64,000 nt of DNA from Morella rubra. Taxonomy: Eukaryota > Streptophyta > Magnoliopsida > Fagales > Myricaceae. The notes under the pieces are model-generated. The model saw only the letters and a program-made list of their open reading frames with translations, searched no databases and had not been told where the DNA came from. This document shows, in pieces, positions 14,201 through 25,760 of the stretch; position 1 is the stretch's first letter, and every line of letters begins with the position of its first letter. The DNA lies in assembly GCA_003952965.2 (NCBI GenBank), contig CM025854.1:28717364-28781363 (forward strand), read 5' to 3'. A program made the position numbers and the translations under genes.

Positions 14201-15188
14201 GGGAAAAAGAAAGGGTATCATAGGGGTACTCTGAAATTTGACTATAAAGCAAAATCTACCTTTTTAAGCCTTGACGGGCGATCATCAATGCAGGACTTTG
14301 TTAATCCCTTGAATATTATTTTTTTATGTAAAGAATTTCACTGCAAGTCTCTGGAAAAGGTAACATCTATTTATAAATATGTTCAGGATTTCAGAGAAGC
14401 TCAAAGCTTTTGAGGGTGTTGAGGACCAGTTCTTTTCAGAAGTTGCCGAAGCCTTCAGCACTAGAGCGAAGAAGCTGGAAATTGACTTGCTAAGGTATGA
14501 GACAAGTTTTGCCATTGATGAGATTATGCTGTCACTTTTTTTGTATTATTATGCTGTCACTTTCAGCACCAAAGGAATTGCAAATCTTCATTACAAGGAT
14601 GTGGCAACCTCGGTCACAAGTTCATTACTATCCCAGTTGTACACACCCCCATAAGATCAGAAAGTTGCTGTATTATTGCCTGGGTGGAGGGGGTTATTAG
14701 TGCCTTCAGAATGAAAATATTATGTCTTGGACCAGGAATAATTGACAATGGAGAGGCAAACAAAAAAATATGAATAAGAAAGAAATGGATACATGCAAAG
14801 ACACTGAAACTGTAAAGTAGAGCTAAATGCAGATTCTGCCAATGTGTTATTATTCATTTCTTGTTGTAAAGGAGGAAACATACATTTAGCTCTTAATTTT
14901 CTTTAAATGGGAAATTGTTGCATCATATTTGAATACGTTTTGTATTGGTATTGCAGATTGGACAAGGTAGCATCAATTTTAGACATAAGAGTGGAATGCC
15001 AAGAGTTGGAAAAGTTTTCTGTCATCAACCGCTTTGCCAAATTCCATGTCCGACAAGCAGATTCCTCTGGAACTTCATCTTCATCTGGCACTGCTACCCC
15101 TTCATCAAAACCCTTTCCCCTGAGATATGTTGTTGCACATCCAATACCTAGGAATCTACCAGAGGGGGTACAATGTCTTTCACTCTAA
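8282..15188 (+). CDS. dentin sialophosphoprotein-like plant protein, 1734 aa
   Basis: Nine coding exons read in consistent phase: 8282-8474, 8651-10480, 10571-11079, 11170-11297, 11574-13478, 13671-13719, 13830-14080, 14387-14494 and 14957-15188. Together they encode 1734 residues. The N-terminus MPGNEVEDR is what I recall as the usual start of this family, so I start at 8282 rather than at an in-frame TTG 18 bases upstream. Most of the protein is low-complexity Ser/Gln/Asn-rich sequence, with a Gln-rich coil-like segment at about 195-235. A basic KPKKRK motif near residue 1490 is a likely nuclear signal. The last 240 or so residues, including LPWHKEV, the EDDWAQATNRLAEKVEDEAELIED segment in two exons and the VQCLSL terminus, look conserved and structured. 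Relatives are Arabidopsis At5g07940-At5g07980; from memory the C-terminal part also resembles FRIGIDA-interacting protein 2. The molecular role is unknown. Confidence 0.85.
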
Positions 15189-17177
15189 TTATCATTAAAC
15201 TGATCCCCTTGCCAATTGAATCCTCTTTTTATCTATGCATGCTCTACATTCCACGTCCTGCCCATATCTTGCCTATGACCTCTTTCATCAACATATATGC
15301 TGTCACCATGAACGAAGAGGATCTAGTGACGGAAATGCAAAGCAAGTCAACCCCAAGTAACAAAGGCAGCCATTCAAAATCTTGAACTGAGGTTGATTGT
15401 TGTCATTTTTGGGAAAGTACATATTATTTCTTGTATATTTTGATGTCTTTCCAAGGAGAATAGGTAGTGCTGTAAGTCATCTTTTCATATAGCAAGAGGA
15501 TCTTTGTTATGGAAGTTTCTCTAGTTTCAGCTGTCACATATATACATAATTTATAGATATGTCTGTTGGCTATGGTTTTGCAGTTGCGATTTCCCCATGC
15601 TTTTGCCCTTTTTGAGTTTGGTTCTGCTGCCGTGATCTGGGAGACAGAAAGAGTTGGCTTCTTGAAGAGCATGCTATTAATTGGGCATTATAAATCTAGA
15701 GGTGCACAGCGGTGTAGTTTTTATAAAAATCAAAATTCTATCAGGTGCTTCCCTGAAAAATCCCTCACACAAACCGATGCAATTCATTAATAATTTATTG
15801 TCCCCCCCGATCACATGCCAACGTTGTTTTCCTTGCATGTTATTGGGGGAGCAAAAGATCTCTGAAAAGCGTACAGAAACTTCCATGACAACTTTACGAG
15901 CACCTGTTTTGTATGAAAAGTACAAGATTTTCAGACACTGATTCCGTGTCCCTCAAACTGTCACAAAAAGGGTACTTACATGTGGTGGAGTAAAAGACAA
16001 GGAATGGCTTTTATTGTATACGACACAAAAGCGTGTATTGTCGTGGTTGGAAGGATTCTTTAGTACTTGATCGTCTTTCATTCTCCATGAAATTTGACCG
16101 AAAGCAGCACTGACACGTCGGACAGGTTCGTGATCCTCATAACCAACACCTTTTTCGTCCCGTATCAGTATCTGATCCACTCATGTTTCAGAAAGTGATG
16201 TGAGCTCTCGGTCTGGAAAAAGCCCATCCTAGGAGGCAGTAGTAGAAGAATAAAGGACAAGAAACCAAATCTGACAATTTAATAATGGACGATAAGTCTT
16301 GTGGGGTTTGTTCTGCATACGAGGAAAATTCGATTGGTGGAGAACTGGATTTGTCCGAAGAGTGTCTTGCTGGCAAAACATTCGTGGGAGTTTTTCTCCT
16401 TCTTCAAAGGAACACTCTGATTTTGACCTCATCACCTCCCCGTCCCACGTGGGTTGCACTTTTTGTCTCACTTGCAAGGTGGGACCCTAATCACCTGGGT
16501 CAGCCTTAGGATAGTCCATCCTGTTGGGCTTTGACTGAATATCATCTTGGACTTTGTGGGTACGATAATTCCGTGCCTGTGGTCCAAAAGAATTCTCTGT
16601 AACTGTATCAATATTAGCATTATATTTGCCTACAATTTGCTCGTCAACTATCACATCCTAGGATGCGGGTTTGGTGTGTGATATCAGATGAATCCTAGGA
16701 GTTGTAATTGGCACTAGCAGGAAGCAAAGAAGTTTTGCACTATATTTGCTATAAAAGGAAATAAAAAAAAGGGGGCAGAAAATAGAAGAGATCTAATATT
16801 TTACTTCCAAAAAAATCTCTTTTCTATAAGTTGATATTTAAACATTCCCTGGGTCTTATTTTTTCTCGAAAGAGCTCTGGAAAATAATATATTATCGAAA
16901 ATGTTTTCTGTCGAATCTTGAGTGATAACACAAGTTTGTTATTGTAATGGTTCTTGGCCAAAAAATGAATTAGGCTTTTGGGTCTCTTTTGTTTCGGACA
17001 CTAAGGCAGGGTTTTCTCCTCAAAGCCAGAAGGAGATATAAGACAATTAGGAAATCTCTTACGATATCCTAATTAAAGAGTCCTGGAAGTTACGAATTTC
17101 TTGCTGCCCGGATCTCTTCTAGTATAAACTACGGACGAAGGGTTCATAAATCCAACAAGATCTGGAGAGAGTCTCTG
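15189..17177. other. intergenic, no gene recognised
   Basis: Starts with the probable 3' UTR of the preceding gene. An acceptor-like TTTTGCAG at 15577-15584 followed by open sequence could be a 3' UTR exon or an alternative C-terminal exon, if a donor at 15168 (GGG|GTACAA) were used. A perfect CCCACGTGGG palindrome (G-box core) sits at 16444-16453. A TATA-like TAGTATAAA lies at about 17120-17128, some 50 bases before the TFIIB-like start. No other gene is visible. Confidence 0.5.
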
Positions 17178-18448
17178 ATGGCAGACGTGTTTTGCGCAAA
17201 CTGCAGGTCACGCACGCCTGTTGTATTGGATTACATGCTGAGAGAAGTAATCTGCAGCGAGTGTGGACTGGTTCTCCAGTCCCTTTCTGGTGCCATCGGA
17301 ACTTCCCAAAGGTCAATCCTTGCCGATGACTCCAATCGCCAAGATCCACCAGGGGTTGCAGCCGGCCCTTCGAACCCTTTACTCCATGGTGGTGGTCCTG
17401 ACAGCGACACGGTTAGTGACAAAAGGCAATGTGCTTCCTGCGATTCTCTATCTCCGAGCAATGCCCGGTGGAGTCAAGTTGCGGAAACAGAGTCCCCTCC
17501 CATACAGAAGTTTGGAAGTATTAGGAGCATGGCTGATGGGTTAGGCCTCGGGGAGACTATAACAATTCACGCAGAGAAGTTATACAAGAAGATGGAAGAC
17601 CAAAAAACTTGTAAGGGGAAGCATGACTTGAATGCCCTAATGGCTGCCTGCTTGTTCTATGCTTGTCAAGAAAAGGATTCTCCACGGACAGTGAAGGAGA
17701 TATCCAGGGTTTCCAACGGAGCAACAATCAAGGCGATAAACCGAGCCAGAAAACTCGCGAGGAAAAAAATTAAAGATTGGAACTAGTAAAGTCATACCTG
17801 CTGGGGATCTTGCAAGACGTTATTGTTACCGTTTTGGTCTGAACTATCACGAAACTAAGGCCGTGAGAGTAACCGTGCGCAAATCTGAAGAGTTGGATCT
17901 AAGGAGGACATCTTTGTCGGTTCTAGCAGCTGTAATTTACATGACAACACAACTTTCAGATAATCAGATGCTGTCCCTTGGAGGTCTGAATGGAATCTCT
18001 ACTCTTTCTCATGAATTACTGAATTAGGAGAAATTTGCATACAATCTGATCCAAAGAAATTAAATACATAGATTCTCTCTCTCAGCTTTTGTTTGTAATT
18101 ATATATAAATCTTCAACTTTTGAGAGGAGTCTAGGGAGGCATAATCCTTCACAAATCGGCGCTATCAATAGAAAGGTAGCGTTTGATCCAACATTGAATT
18201 TTTATGAGGAACTTTTGATCCGGGGGACTGTTGAATTTGATCCAATAGTCCAAGCACACATGGGTGCTATGCTGTTTATGATACTTGATATATCACATGT
18301 GTTTATGGATGCAGATATCGCGGATGTGATAGGAATTTCAAGAGTGACAATCAGAGGGACATACAAGGATCTTCACCCTTATGCTTTAAGGCTGATACCC
18401 AACTGGTATGCCAAGGTGGAAGACCTCCAGGAACTCCCCGCCCCTTGA
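17178..18448 (+). pseudogene. TFIIB-like general transcription factor gene, frameshifted
   Basis: The first frame (17178-17786, 202 residues) has a zinc ribbon with Cys6, Cys9, Cys26 and Cys29, a diverged B-reader in which the usual SEWRTF core reads TSQRSI, and most of the first cyclin repeat (SMADGLGLGETI to the NGATIKAINRARKLARKK segment). It ends at a TAG just after a run of seven A (17763-17769). Family similarity continues in the +1 frame to 18027: the start of cyclin repeat 2 (GDLARRYCYRFGL), then KSEELDLRRTSLSVLAAVIY. A third block, 18089-18448, carries the remaining C-terminus (GISRVTIRGTYKDLHPY, IPNWYAKVEDLQ), with a possible splice acceptor at GGATGCAG (18307-18314). TFIIB recruits RNA polymerase II to TBP-bound promoters. 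The B-reader loss and the frame break suggest a decaying or very fast-evolving copy. The position next to the HLH and RIK genes recalls Arabidopsis At3g29380. Confidence 0.75.
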
Positions 18449-19659
18449 AGTGGCGGCGCATCCTGTGTTCCAAGCCAGTTTCACAGAGCTCGTAGTTGAT
18501 GGAATATACTGGCCGTGTTGCTTAGAAATATGTTTTGTTACGTAGATTAGAAGTTTTATTGAATTTTGTGAAAAAGTATAGAAAATTTTGAAATATGTTT
18601 AGAATATATGGAAAATTTTAGAGTTCAGTGAAAAAGTGTAAAAGAAATGATTTGATTGAATTTTTTTATATTTATTTTGATAATAAGTTTTGTATATATA
18701 TATTTTTTAATTTTGAAATTAAAATAAAAGGTTAGCCCTTGATTTAGTGTGAAGCCAAAAGAATTAGATTTTTTGAATCAGTATACAGTCTCCACCAGAA
18801 TACAACTAAAATCCCTAATTATCTTAAAAAGTTTAAACTTGTGAAAATTATTAAATATTATAATTTAACTATTAATCCCCACATTATCCCTCGTGTATAG
18901 AGATCAGGGAGGGATTAAAATCGCGTTGGTATCCGAGAAAAATATCTAGAGCGGGAAACCGTGTTTCAATGGCACCCGAAATTTCTGATCGGATCGGGTT
19001 CTTCGTCAAGGGCATATGGGAGAGGACTATCTGTGGTCCAAGCCCGCATTGGCTTTAATTTGGCCCAAGAACAATACCAAATCTCTCTCTACCTTTTCTT
19101 TTAGACCGAAGCTCATTTATAATGTATGCACAATTGGACTATGATTCGAGTCCAGATGAAAATTCAAGTTCCAGATTTTAACTAGTTGACACTATACCAT
19201 CTGAACAGAATGGCACATTAGTTTGGAATATAGAATACTAAGATGGGTAGTAACCAAACATTTCCCCATTCAACCACTCAAAGGCAGCAAATGAAATTGC
19301 TCAGAGGAAAGAACCATTTAAAAAAAAAAAGGGCATCTTGATCCAGTCTTCCGGTAATAAACCTTACATGCAACTCTGGCAGAACAAAATTTGGGGAACC
19401 TTGTCTTAACTCAGATTCTATCCTATGGTGTTGGAAATTCGAAACACTAATGTTGCATTAATGGAAACCTAAATGAATTGCCTCTATAACACCAGGCAAC
19501 TCTCTGCTCTCCAGGTATCCTGTCCTCTGGCCACAGCTGGATCGCATCTAATTGCTATTATATTCAAGAAAGAGAGAGAGGATGGCAACAGAAAAGGATG
19601 AAAATTAAATTGCAAGTTCACAATTCTTATATTTCAAAAAATTTACAACAACTTTTACC
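18449..19659. other. intergenic, no gene recognised
   Basis: AT-rich spacer between the convergent TFIIB-like and WDR12 genes. The stretch at 18520-18720 is made of repeated GAAAATTTTGAAAT-type words that look like an old MITE or simple-sequence remnant. The segment adjoining 19659 is presumably the WDR12 3' UTR. Confidence 0.5.
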
Positions 19660-20156
19660 TTACAGCACAGGAATTCCTGAAGAAATGCATAGCTTTGAGT
19701 CAGCACCACCACTAATTACGCTGTCACCTTTCCACCAATCAGCACAAAGTACCTGAATTAACAAATCACACCACCTTATTAACAAAAACTTGGACAGTGT
19801 TTGCATGAAGCAAGAATGAGATTGAAAATATAATTATGCACCTTGTCTTTGTGTGATTCAATGACCGCTAGAGGCCACTGCAACATAACAAAATGCCATT
19901 CAGTAAACAATTTGTTGCAATGTTGACACTGATCGGTATATATATGAACTAGAGTTAAATATTAGCAGAAGGGAGAATTCAATACCGCAGTTCTTAGATC
20001 CCATAGCATAACTTTCCCATCATAAGATGCAGAAAGTAAATGAAACCAAGATTTCTTGTGCCACTTGCAAGCCGAAACCCAAGAAGTGTGAGATGAGAAC
20101 TGAAAGACCGGAGCCGAAGTTCCTTCAAAATATATAACCTCATGTCAGATGCATAT

Positions 20157-20201
<45 letters not shown>

Positions 20202-23200
20202 GGCATGCTTTGCTTAATTAACAAACCTGGTTTACGAGGATCCCATATCCTAAGAATTGGGTCAGAACCGCCTGCTGCAATGAGAGCAGAACTTTCACCT
20301 CCAACATCAATGCAGCTGAGAACTTTCCCAGAGAACTGTCCATGGAGGAGAAAGCCATGATATAAACTTGGAAATGAGGCATTTCTAATAAACAGAGAGA
20401 AATGTGTCGCAGAGCTCAACATTCAAACCCTGTTTCTAGAAGGCAAAATTCAAGAATAAATAAAAACAAAAGTACAAGTGAAGAATCATAGAGTTGGCAT
20501 TTAGAAAATGTGTCCACTCTTTTTTCTCTGAGTTTGGTAGTTATAAATTGATTCCACAAGGCACGACCATTAAAAATAAGCCTGCTTCAAGAACTTTTGC
20601 TGACCAAACATATGCACCACCCATTCTAACCTCAAATGAAAGTATTTCCTCTTGGTTGTGGTAATAGGGTTTACCAAAACGGTTTCGAAGGGTATCATAG
20701 AGACAGCTGACTAAACCAACAGAGGAAGAGATATGATTCACACAGAAGGCACTAAATGATAAAGCATGAATATACATATATGTACACACAGATAAGGCAT
20801 TTGTAAGATAACAGCACTTACAATGGCCGACAAATCCTTTCCTGTCTCAACATCCCATCTTCTAACAGAATGGTCCCATGATGCGGAATAAATTGTTTCA
20901 CGCTGTGGCCATACCACAGAAGATACACATTGGGTATGACCTACAATTGTAGACACAGCTTCTCCCTAAAAGCAAAGGATCAGTACTAAATGGTAACATA
21001 AATAACTTACCAGGGAACATAAAATTGGTGGGTAACACCCTAAGCTCACAACCTATTATGGAGAGTTTCTCAGAAAACGCACAAGCTACATAAATTGAAG
21101 AACAAAAATACAAACAACAGAATCTTCTACAGCTCCCAAGAAGAAATACTCCCTTTACAACTATATAAGTGGAAAAAAAATCTTTAAAATGAGTAAGATG
21201 CAGCATGACATCTCCATAAATGAGACATTAAAACTCGGTCCAAGATCTAAATTTATCTCCTTTCCCTTGGAGCAAGTATTCATTTTGTGAACAGGATCAC
21301 ATCAAATATTCCACTGACTAATTCAACCACCTGAAAAATTCAACTGGCACCACAATATCATACTTCTCTTACTGGTTTAAAAAAGACTCAAAACATCAGT
21401 ACCTGATCTAATTCATGAGGGATGAAATGGTTGCAATCATGTGAAAGATAAGAAACACCATCAAGGGAACATCAAACTGTATACCTCCAATTGAGACTCT
21501 TCAGCTTGATCATTCACTTTTCTCTTTTTGACTGACGTAAGATCACCATCATTGCCATCGTTGGTGCGCCATAAATTGATTGTGCAATCCCAAGAACCTG
21601 AACAAACCTAAGTATATGTCACCCAAAACAAAAGCACAAGTGATGAGCTTGACTTTGAACCTCAACTTGCCAACATAAGAATCAATAAAGACAAGAAAAT
21701 AGATATACCATTTCTCCAGAAGACTGTGCTGCAACACTTTGCACCGATCCTCTATGACCACGTAAAATTTTGAATGCCCTTGTTTTGATAAGATTATCTA
21801 TGGGTTCCTCTATATTGACCTGTCATAAAATTAGTCAGGACATCGAAATTCAAAAGTAAGAATAATGTAACTTCCTTCCCAATTACCTTCCATAGCCTCA
21901 GGGTGCGATCTTTTGAAGCAGTGGCCACCGTGATAGCTCCAGCACCTGTACATAAACAACTTAGATATCGAAAGCAAAGATATAGCTACTAAAGTGTTGA
22001 CCACTGGCATAAAGTATCTTGGAGAGAACAATAGGAAGGGAAACGTCCACTTTAGAAACAATAAGATGAAGACGAATGTATGATCAGATACTGCTTCATG
22101 CGGAGGCTCAAAATTTTTCAGGCCAGAGAGGTGTGAGTTCTGGTGCAATAGTTATTTAAGGCATTTCCGGCAACAAAGTAGCACTTGAAAGATGATCAAT
22201 CCCTCATGCCAATACCTTCTGGGTTGATGACACCAACAGAAGCAACTCCATCAGAATGTCCTTCCAATATGTGTGTGCAAATTCCTGAAGCATTCCATAA
22301 CCTTCAAGAAGATAGAAGTCAATATTGGGCGCATCTTTGAAGTTTGATATAATGGAGAAACTAATCAGGCTCATGCTAGGAAGCATTGATACCAACACAG
22401 AAAACATACGATAATTCTTTATTTAAAAAAAAGATACAGTATAGCAGCAAAAGAACATTCAAATAATTGATTGATAATACATTTTACCCATAAGTTATGT
22501 TAATTTTAGGTTTAAAAACAAATAGCAACAATCAAAACGTTTAAAACCAAATTTAGGCTAAACTTAAAAGAGTCAATTAATACAGTAAAGTAAATGATAT
22601 TATCCCCAAGATTTGGGGGGGGGGGGGAAAGGTTTTATATAGCCACAGAAAGTAAGTAAATTCCACCTAAAGGAAGATACAAAGAAAGAACCTGTCAATA
22701 ATTACCTTGCTAAACCATCATAGCACCCAGTCACAATGAACCTGCCAAAACAACAGAGGACAATCTATGGTTTAGTAGTGTCAGCATTACTGCAACTTTT
22801 ATTGATGTACTGTGCTAATAATACAAGAAGAATCTATTATGCTCCTTGGTGCTGTGCTAAAGCTATTGTATTAACAATGTCCCCAAAGATGCCACCTTTA
22901 AGATTCTGAAAAAAATATTCAACCTTACATATGTCCATTATAAGTATCCTCAATCCAGTTGTCAATATACCAAATAAAAAAAGCAGATGTCCTGAACCAG
23001 AAACTGGGTTTGATAGTTGTTAGACAATTATACCAGCACCACACTATCTTAGGACTGCTGGAGTACTCGTCAACGTCAAAAATTCGTGCTTACCTAGTAC
23101 TAGATGCATCCACTGCACTGACCCAATCATCATGAAAAGAAGGTTCTTCCTCTTTCCGTGGGGCCACAGCCTTTATGTATTCGATTTCCAATATCTTCTC

Positions 23201-24148
23201 CTGTAATCGGCCAGAAAATTCCAGTTAGTTGTCAAAATAGAAAAAAACTATAGTGATTTTTGCATATCGTGAACTTCTCTAAATGCTTTTCTTTCACAAC
23301 AAAATAAAGTTGCTTGCACAAAAAGGGCCCCGTCTACTAGGCATTTAACACATCATACATCACACCCGCCACATGTAAACCTAGTAAAGCACCCATAAAA
23401 CCAATATCTCTCAAATTAGAATAGGAGAAAGCATCAAAGGATTCAAATTCAATTCTATTAGAATTTACACAATATGTGAAAGGTGAGTCTAACTCAACTC
23501 CAAAAGACGCCTTGAGTAGTGAGGGATACCACAACCTTATAAGGAGCACATTGACTAGTTTCTCTAGCAATGTGGGACTTCCAACAAATTCCTTAAACAC
23601 TCCATAAGTTTCCAGGTTAAAAACTTTCAGAAAAAACCTTGTGATCAGACAAAGTAAAAAATGGACGAGAAGTACCGCGGAAATGCCCTTGGCAAGAAGA
23701 AACTTTTCAAGCGACATGCGGACCAGCTCGCCATCGATCAGAAAATCAAAGGGTTCAAGTTCCCAATCAGGATTTCCTGCTCACAATCATATCCGATATG
23801 TAAGAACATCTAACATGACAGATAAACTAAAGCATTGCACGATCAACCAACAAACTCTATTTAACTCCGAATTCAGAAACACAAACTCCCCTATAGATTC
23901 TAAGTGAAAGTCTAGAAATTCCTTAACATTTCTTCTGAAACTAACGCAACGATCAAAATTATAAATACTAGGTTACCGGCTTCGAGAAGATTGTTGACGA
24001 CGGTGGAGAGGCCCAATCTCGTGAGGTTAGACGGGATTGCTATCGACGTCGCAGGAACTTTAAGGGGCGGTTTGAGCTTCGTGAAGAACCTAACTTGAAC
24101 CCGCCTGGAATTTTCTTCGGCTTCCTGATCGATATCCATTTCTATCAA
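19660..24148 (-). CDS. WDR12: ribosome biogenesis protein WDR12 homolog
   Basis: Thirteen exons in consistent phase, in transcript order: 24148-23977, 23776-23676, 23200-23094, 22741-22706, 22301-22216, 21945-21887, 21819-21709, 21607-21485, 20965-20822, 20335-20227, 20122-19986, 19877-19842 and 19752-19660. They encode 437 residues. An N-terminal NLE domain (VQVRFFTKLKPPLKVPATSI and following residues) is followed by seven or so WD40 repeats, with blades such as VCSGSWDCTINLW, YSASWDHSVRRWD and IAAGGSDPILRIWD. WDR12 (yeast Ytm1) forms the PeBoW complex with Pescadillo and BOP1 and is needed for 27S/32S pre-rRNA processing and 60S subunit maturation in the nucleolus. Translation may start at 24148 or at the second ATG (24139, MDIDQ). 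Length and domain order fit the family, and all key blades are intact. Exon 1 and half of exon 2 are duplicated at 25340-25760. Confidence 0.93.
20155..20201. repeat. (GT)n(GA)n compound microsatellite in WDR12 intron
   Basis: About 12 GT units run directly into about 10 GA units, inside the intron between the exons ending at 20227 and starting at 20122. It generates a spurious open frame full of Cys-Val and Glu-Arg repeats. Intronic and probably neutral. Confidence 0.9.
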
Positions 24149-24280
24149 GCTAGGGTTTTGTGTTGGTGTCTCTGCGTCGAGAGAGCCAGTGTAGGGTTTA
24201 GCAACTCAAAGACAGTGTAGGGTTTAGAGCAGTTAGGCCTTTTGGAGTACAGGAATGAAACGCAACGTTTGGCCCACTCA
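24149..24280 (-). promoter_or_regulatory. WDR12 promoter with telo-boxes and a site II element
   Basis: Just upstream of the WDR12 start (transcribed leftward) there are three TAGGGTTT words on the plus strand at 24151, 24192 and 24218, which read AAACCCTA on the sense strand. GGCCCA lies at 24271-24276, which reads TGGGCC (site II). The pairing of telo-box and site II motifs is known to coordinate plant ribosomal-protein and ribosome-biogenesis genes with growth, matching the product. The 24151 copy lies only 3 bases before the ATG and may belong to the leader. The same motif set is copied at about 25763-25890. Confidence 0.7.
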
Positions 24281-25037
24281 ACGACCACGAACCTTAAACT
24301 TTTCCATAGCGTTTGTTTATCAAAAATTTTATTTTTATAAACACACATCAAAATTTTACTTAAACGTACATCAAAATTTTATTTTTATTTTTATCTCTCG
24401 TTCACCGATTTTAATATCACCGCTTTTTTAACACAACACAAAATTTTATTAAATTTTACATCCAAATACTATATTTTAGCCACATATTTTTCTTTCATAC
24501 TTTTTGGGCACATATTTTACTTTGATCTGGGTGACTGGCTCAATTGGAAAAAAAGAAAAAAGAAACAGCTTTGATTTTTTTGCTTTCAAAAAATTTCCTC
24601 AAAATGTGAATTTTTCCCATGGCCGAACATCGCCACCAGTACCTTGTCATTCACCATAAAGCACAATCCTTTTCCTTTATTTTCCCAATAACCAAGCACT
24701 ACAATGTCAAATGCTCGCAAAAAAACAAAAAAAAAAAAGCAGTCAAGACTAAAAGCACTACAAGTCAAGACTATTGAGCATGGAGTGAGTAAAAAGCCTG
24801 TCATTGTCGCAACATACGATCGCACAACCGAGGGTGGCTCAACGCTTCATTACAAACTGTCTATAGCTTGAGCTCTGATAGAAAGATAGGAGTAGAAGGT
24901 TACCAACACAACCCGATCTAGGTGATGAAGGGATGGAGCAATTGAAAGAGTATTTCATACGGGAGTAGGATAGTATCAGAACAGTAGGCCTTTTCAGCAT
25001 GGAAAAGTTCCAGCAAATATCTGCAATGAACCAGCTC

Positions 25038-25166
25038 TCAGCTGCAACCACCTCGAGAGAAGTCTACAATTAACTTTGCAACGGACCCGGGCTTCTGGAC
25101 GTGAGGGAGATGGCCACAATCTGGTATTTGCCGCATAATGGCATCCTGAAGTTCACATTGCAGCCT
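25038..25166 (-). pseudogene. orphan duplicate of the last alpha/beta-hydrolase exon
   Basis: Same sequence as the terminal hydrolase exon at 26571-26443, including the acceptor TTGCAG, the CGHLPHV motif with the catalytic His, and the TGA stop (25040-25038). It lies downstream of the intact hydrolase gene on the same strand, so a long transcript could splice to it and still encode the same C-terminus. It has no other hydrolase exon next to it. Confidence 0.85.
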
Positions 25167-25339
25167 CTGCAATCATATTTGCACAGTAACCAGTAAAGCT
25201 CTGTATATTATCGTTAAGTGTAACAAAGGTTCTTATCACCATACCTGAAACCAAGTTTTTGGGTGCAAGGATAATAAACATAAAGGAAGAGTGCATTACA
25301 TTTCTTGATTCAAAATGGATTTCAAGCTTGTTTTTCAGT

Positions 25340-25760
25340 TCGCCATCGATCAGAAAATCAAAGGGTTCAAGTTCCCAATCAGGATTTCCTGCTCACAATC
25401 ATATCCGATATGTAAGAACATCTAACATGACAGATAAACTAAAGCATTGCACGATCAACCAACAAACTCTATTTAACTCCGAATTCAGAAACACAAACTC
25501 CCCTATAGATTCTAAGTGAAAGTCTAGAAATTCCTTAACATTTCTTCTGAAACTAACGCAACGATCAAAATTATAAATACTAGGTTACCGGCTTCGAGAA
25601 GATTGTTGACGACGGTGGAGAGGCCCAATCTCGTGAGGTTAGACGGGATTGCTATCGACGTCGCAGGAACTTTAAGGGGCGGTTTGAGCTTCGTGAAGAA
25701 CCTAACTTGAACCCGCCTGGAATTTTCTTCGGCTTCCTGATCGATATCCATTTCTATCAA
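25340..25760 (-). pseudogene. truncated duplicate of WDR12 exon 1 and part of exon 2
   Basis: Contains a full copy of WDR12 exon 1 (25760-25589, encoding MIEMDIDQ and the start of the NLE domain), its donor site, intron 1, and the first 49 bases of exon 2 (25388-25340). It then ends at the duplication junction without a splice donor. It has its own copy of the telo-box and site II promoter. It could be silent, or it could serve as an alternative upstream promoter and first exon spliced to the real exon 2 at 23776, which would give the same protein. That use is inference. Confidence 0.85.

Larger units (their letters stand above)
23728..25340. repeat. tandem duplication, copy 1
   Basis: This 1.6-kb unit starts inside WDR12 exon 2 and contains WDR12 exon 1, the promoter, intergenic DNA and a spare copy of the last alpha/beta-hydrolase exon. 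The same sequence restarts at 25340, where the words TTTTTCAGTT and CGCCATCGATC are joined. The exon-1 region is identical in the two copies as far as I can read, so the event looks recent. Copy 1 keeps an AT-rich segment (24307-24590) and a poly-A patch (about 24717-24760) that are shortened in copy 2. Confidence 0.92.

Noticed and set aside
15566-15790. Extra C-terminal exon of the 1734-aa protein
   Set aside because: The frame could be joined from a donor at 15168, but VQCLSL followed by a stop fits the family end as I remember it; kept only as a possible 3' UTR exon.
20142-20360. 72-aa frame with Cys-Val and Glu-Arg repeats
   Set aside because: Translation of the GT/GA microsatellite in a WDR12 intron and the antisense of a WDR12 exon.
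25524-25760. A second complete WDR12-like small gene
   Set aside because: It is only the duplicated exon 1 reading on into intron 1; the remaining eleven exons are missing.
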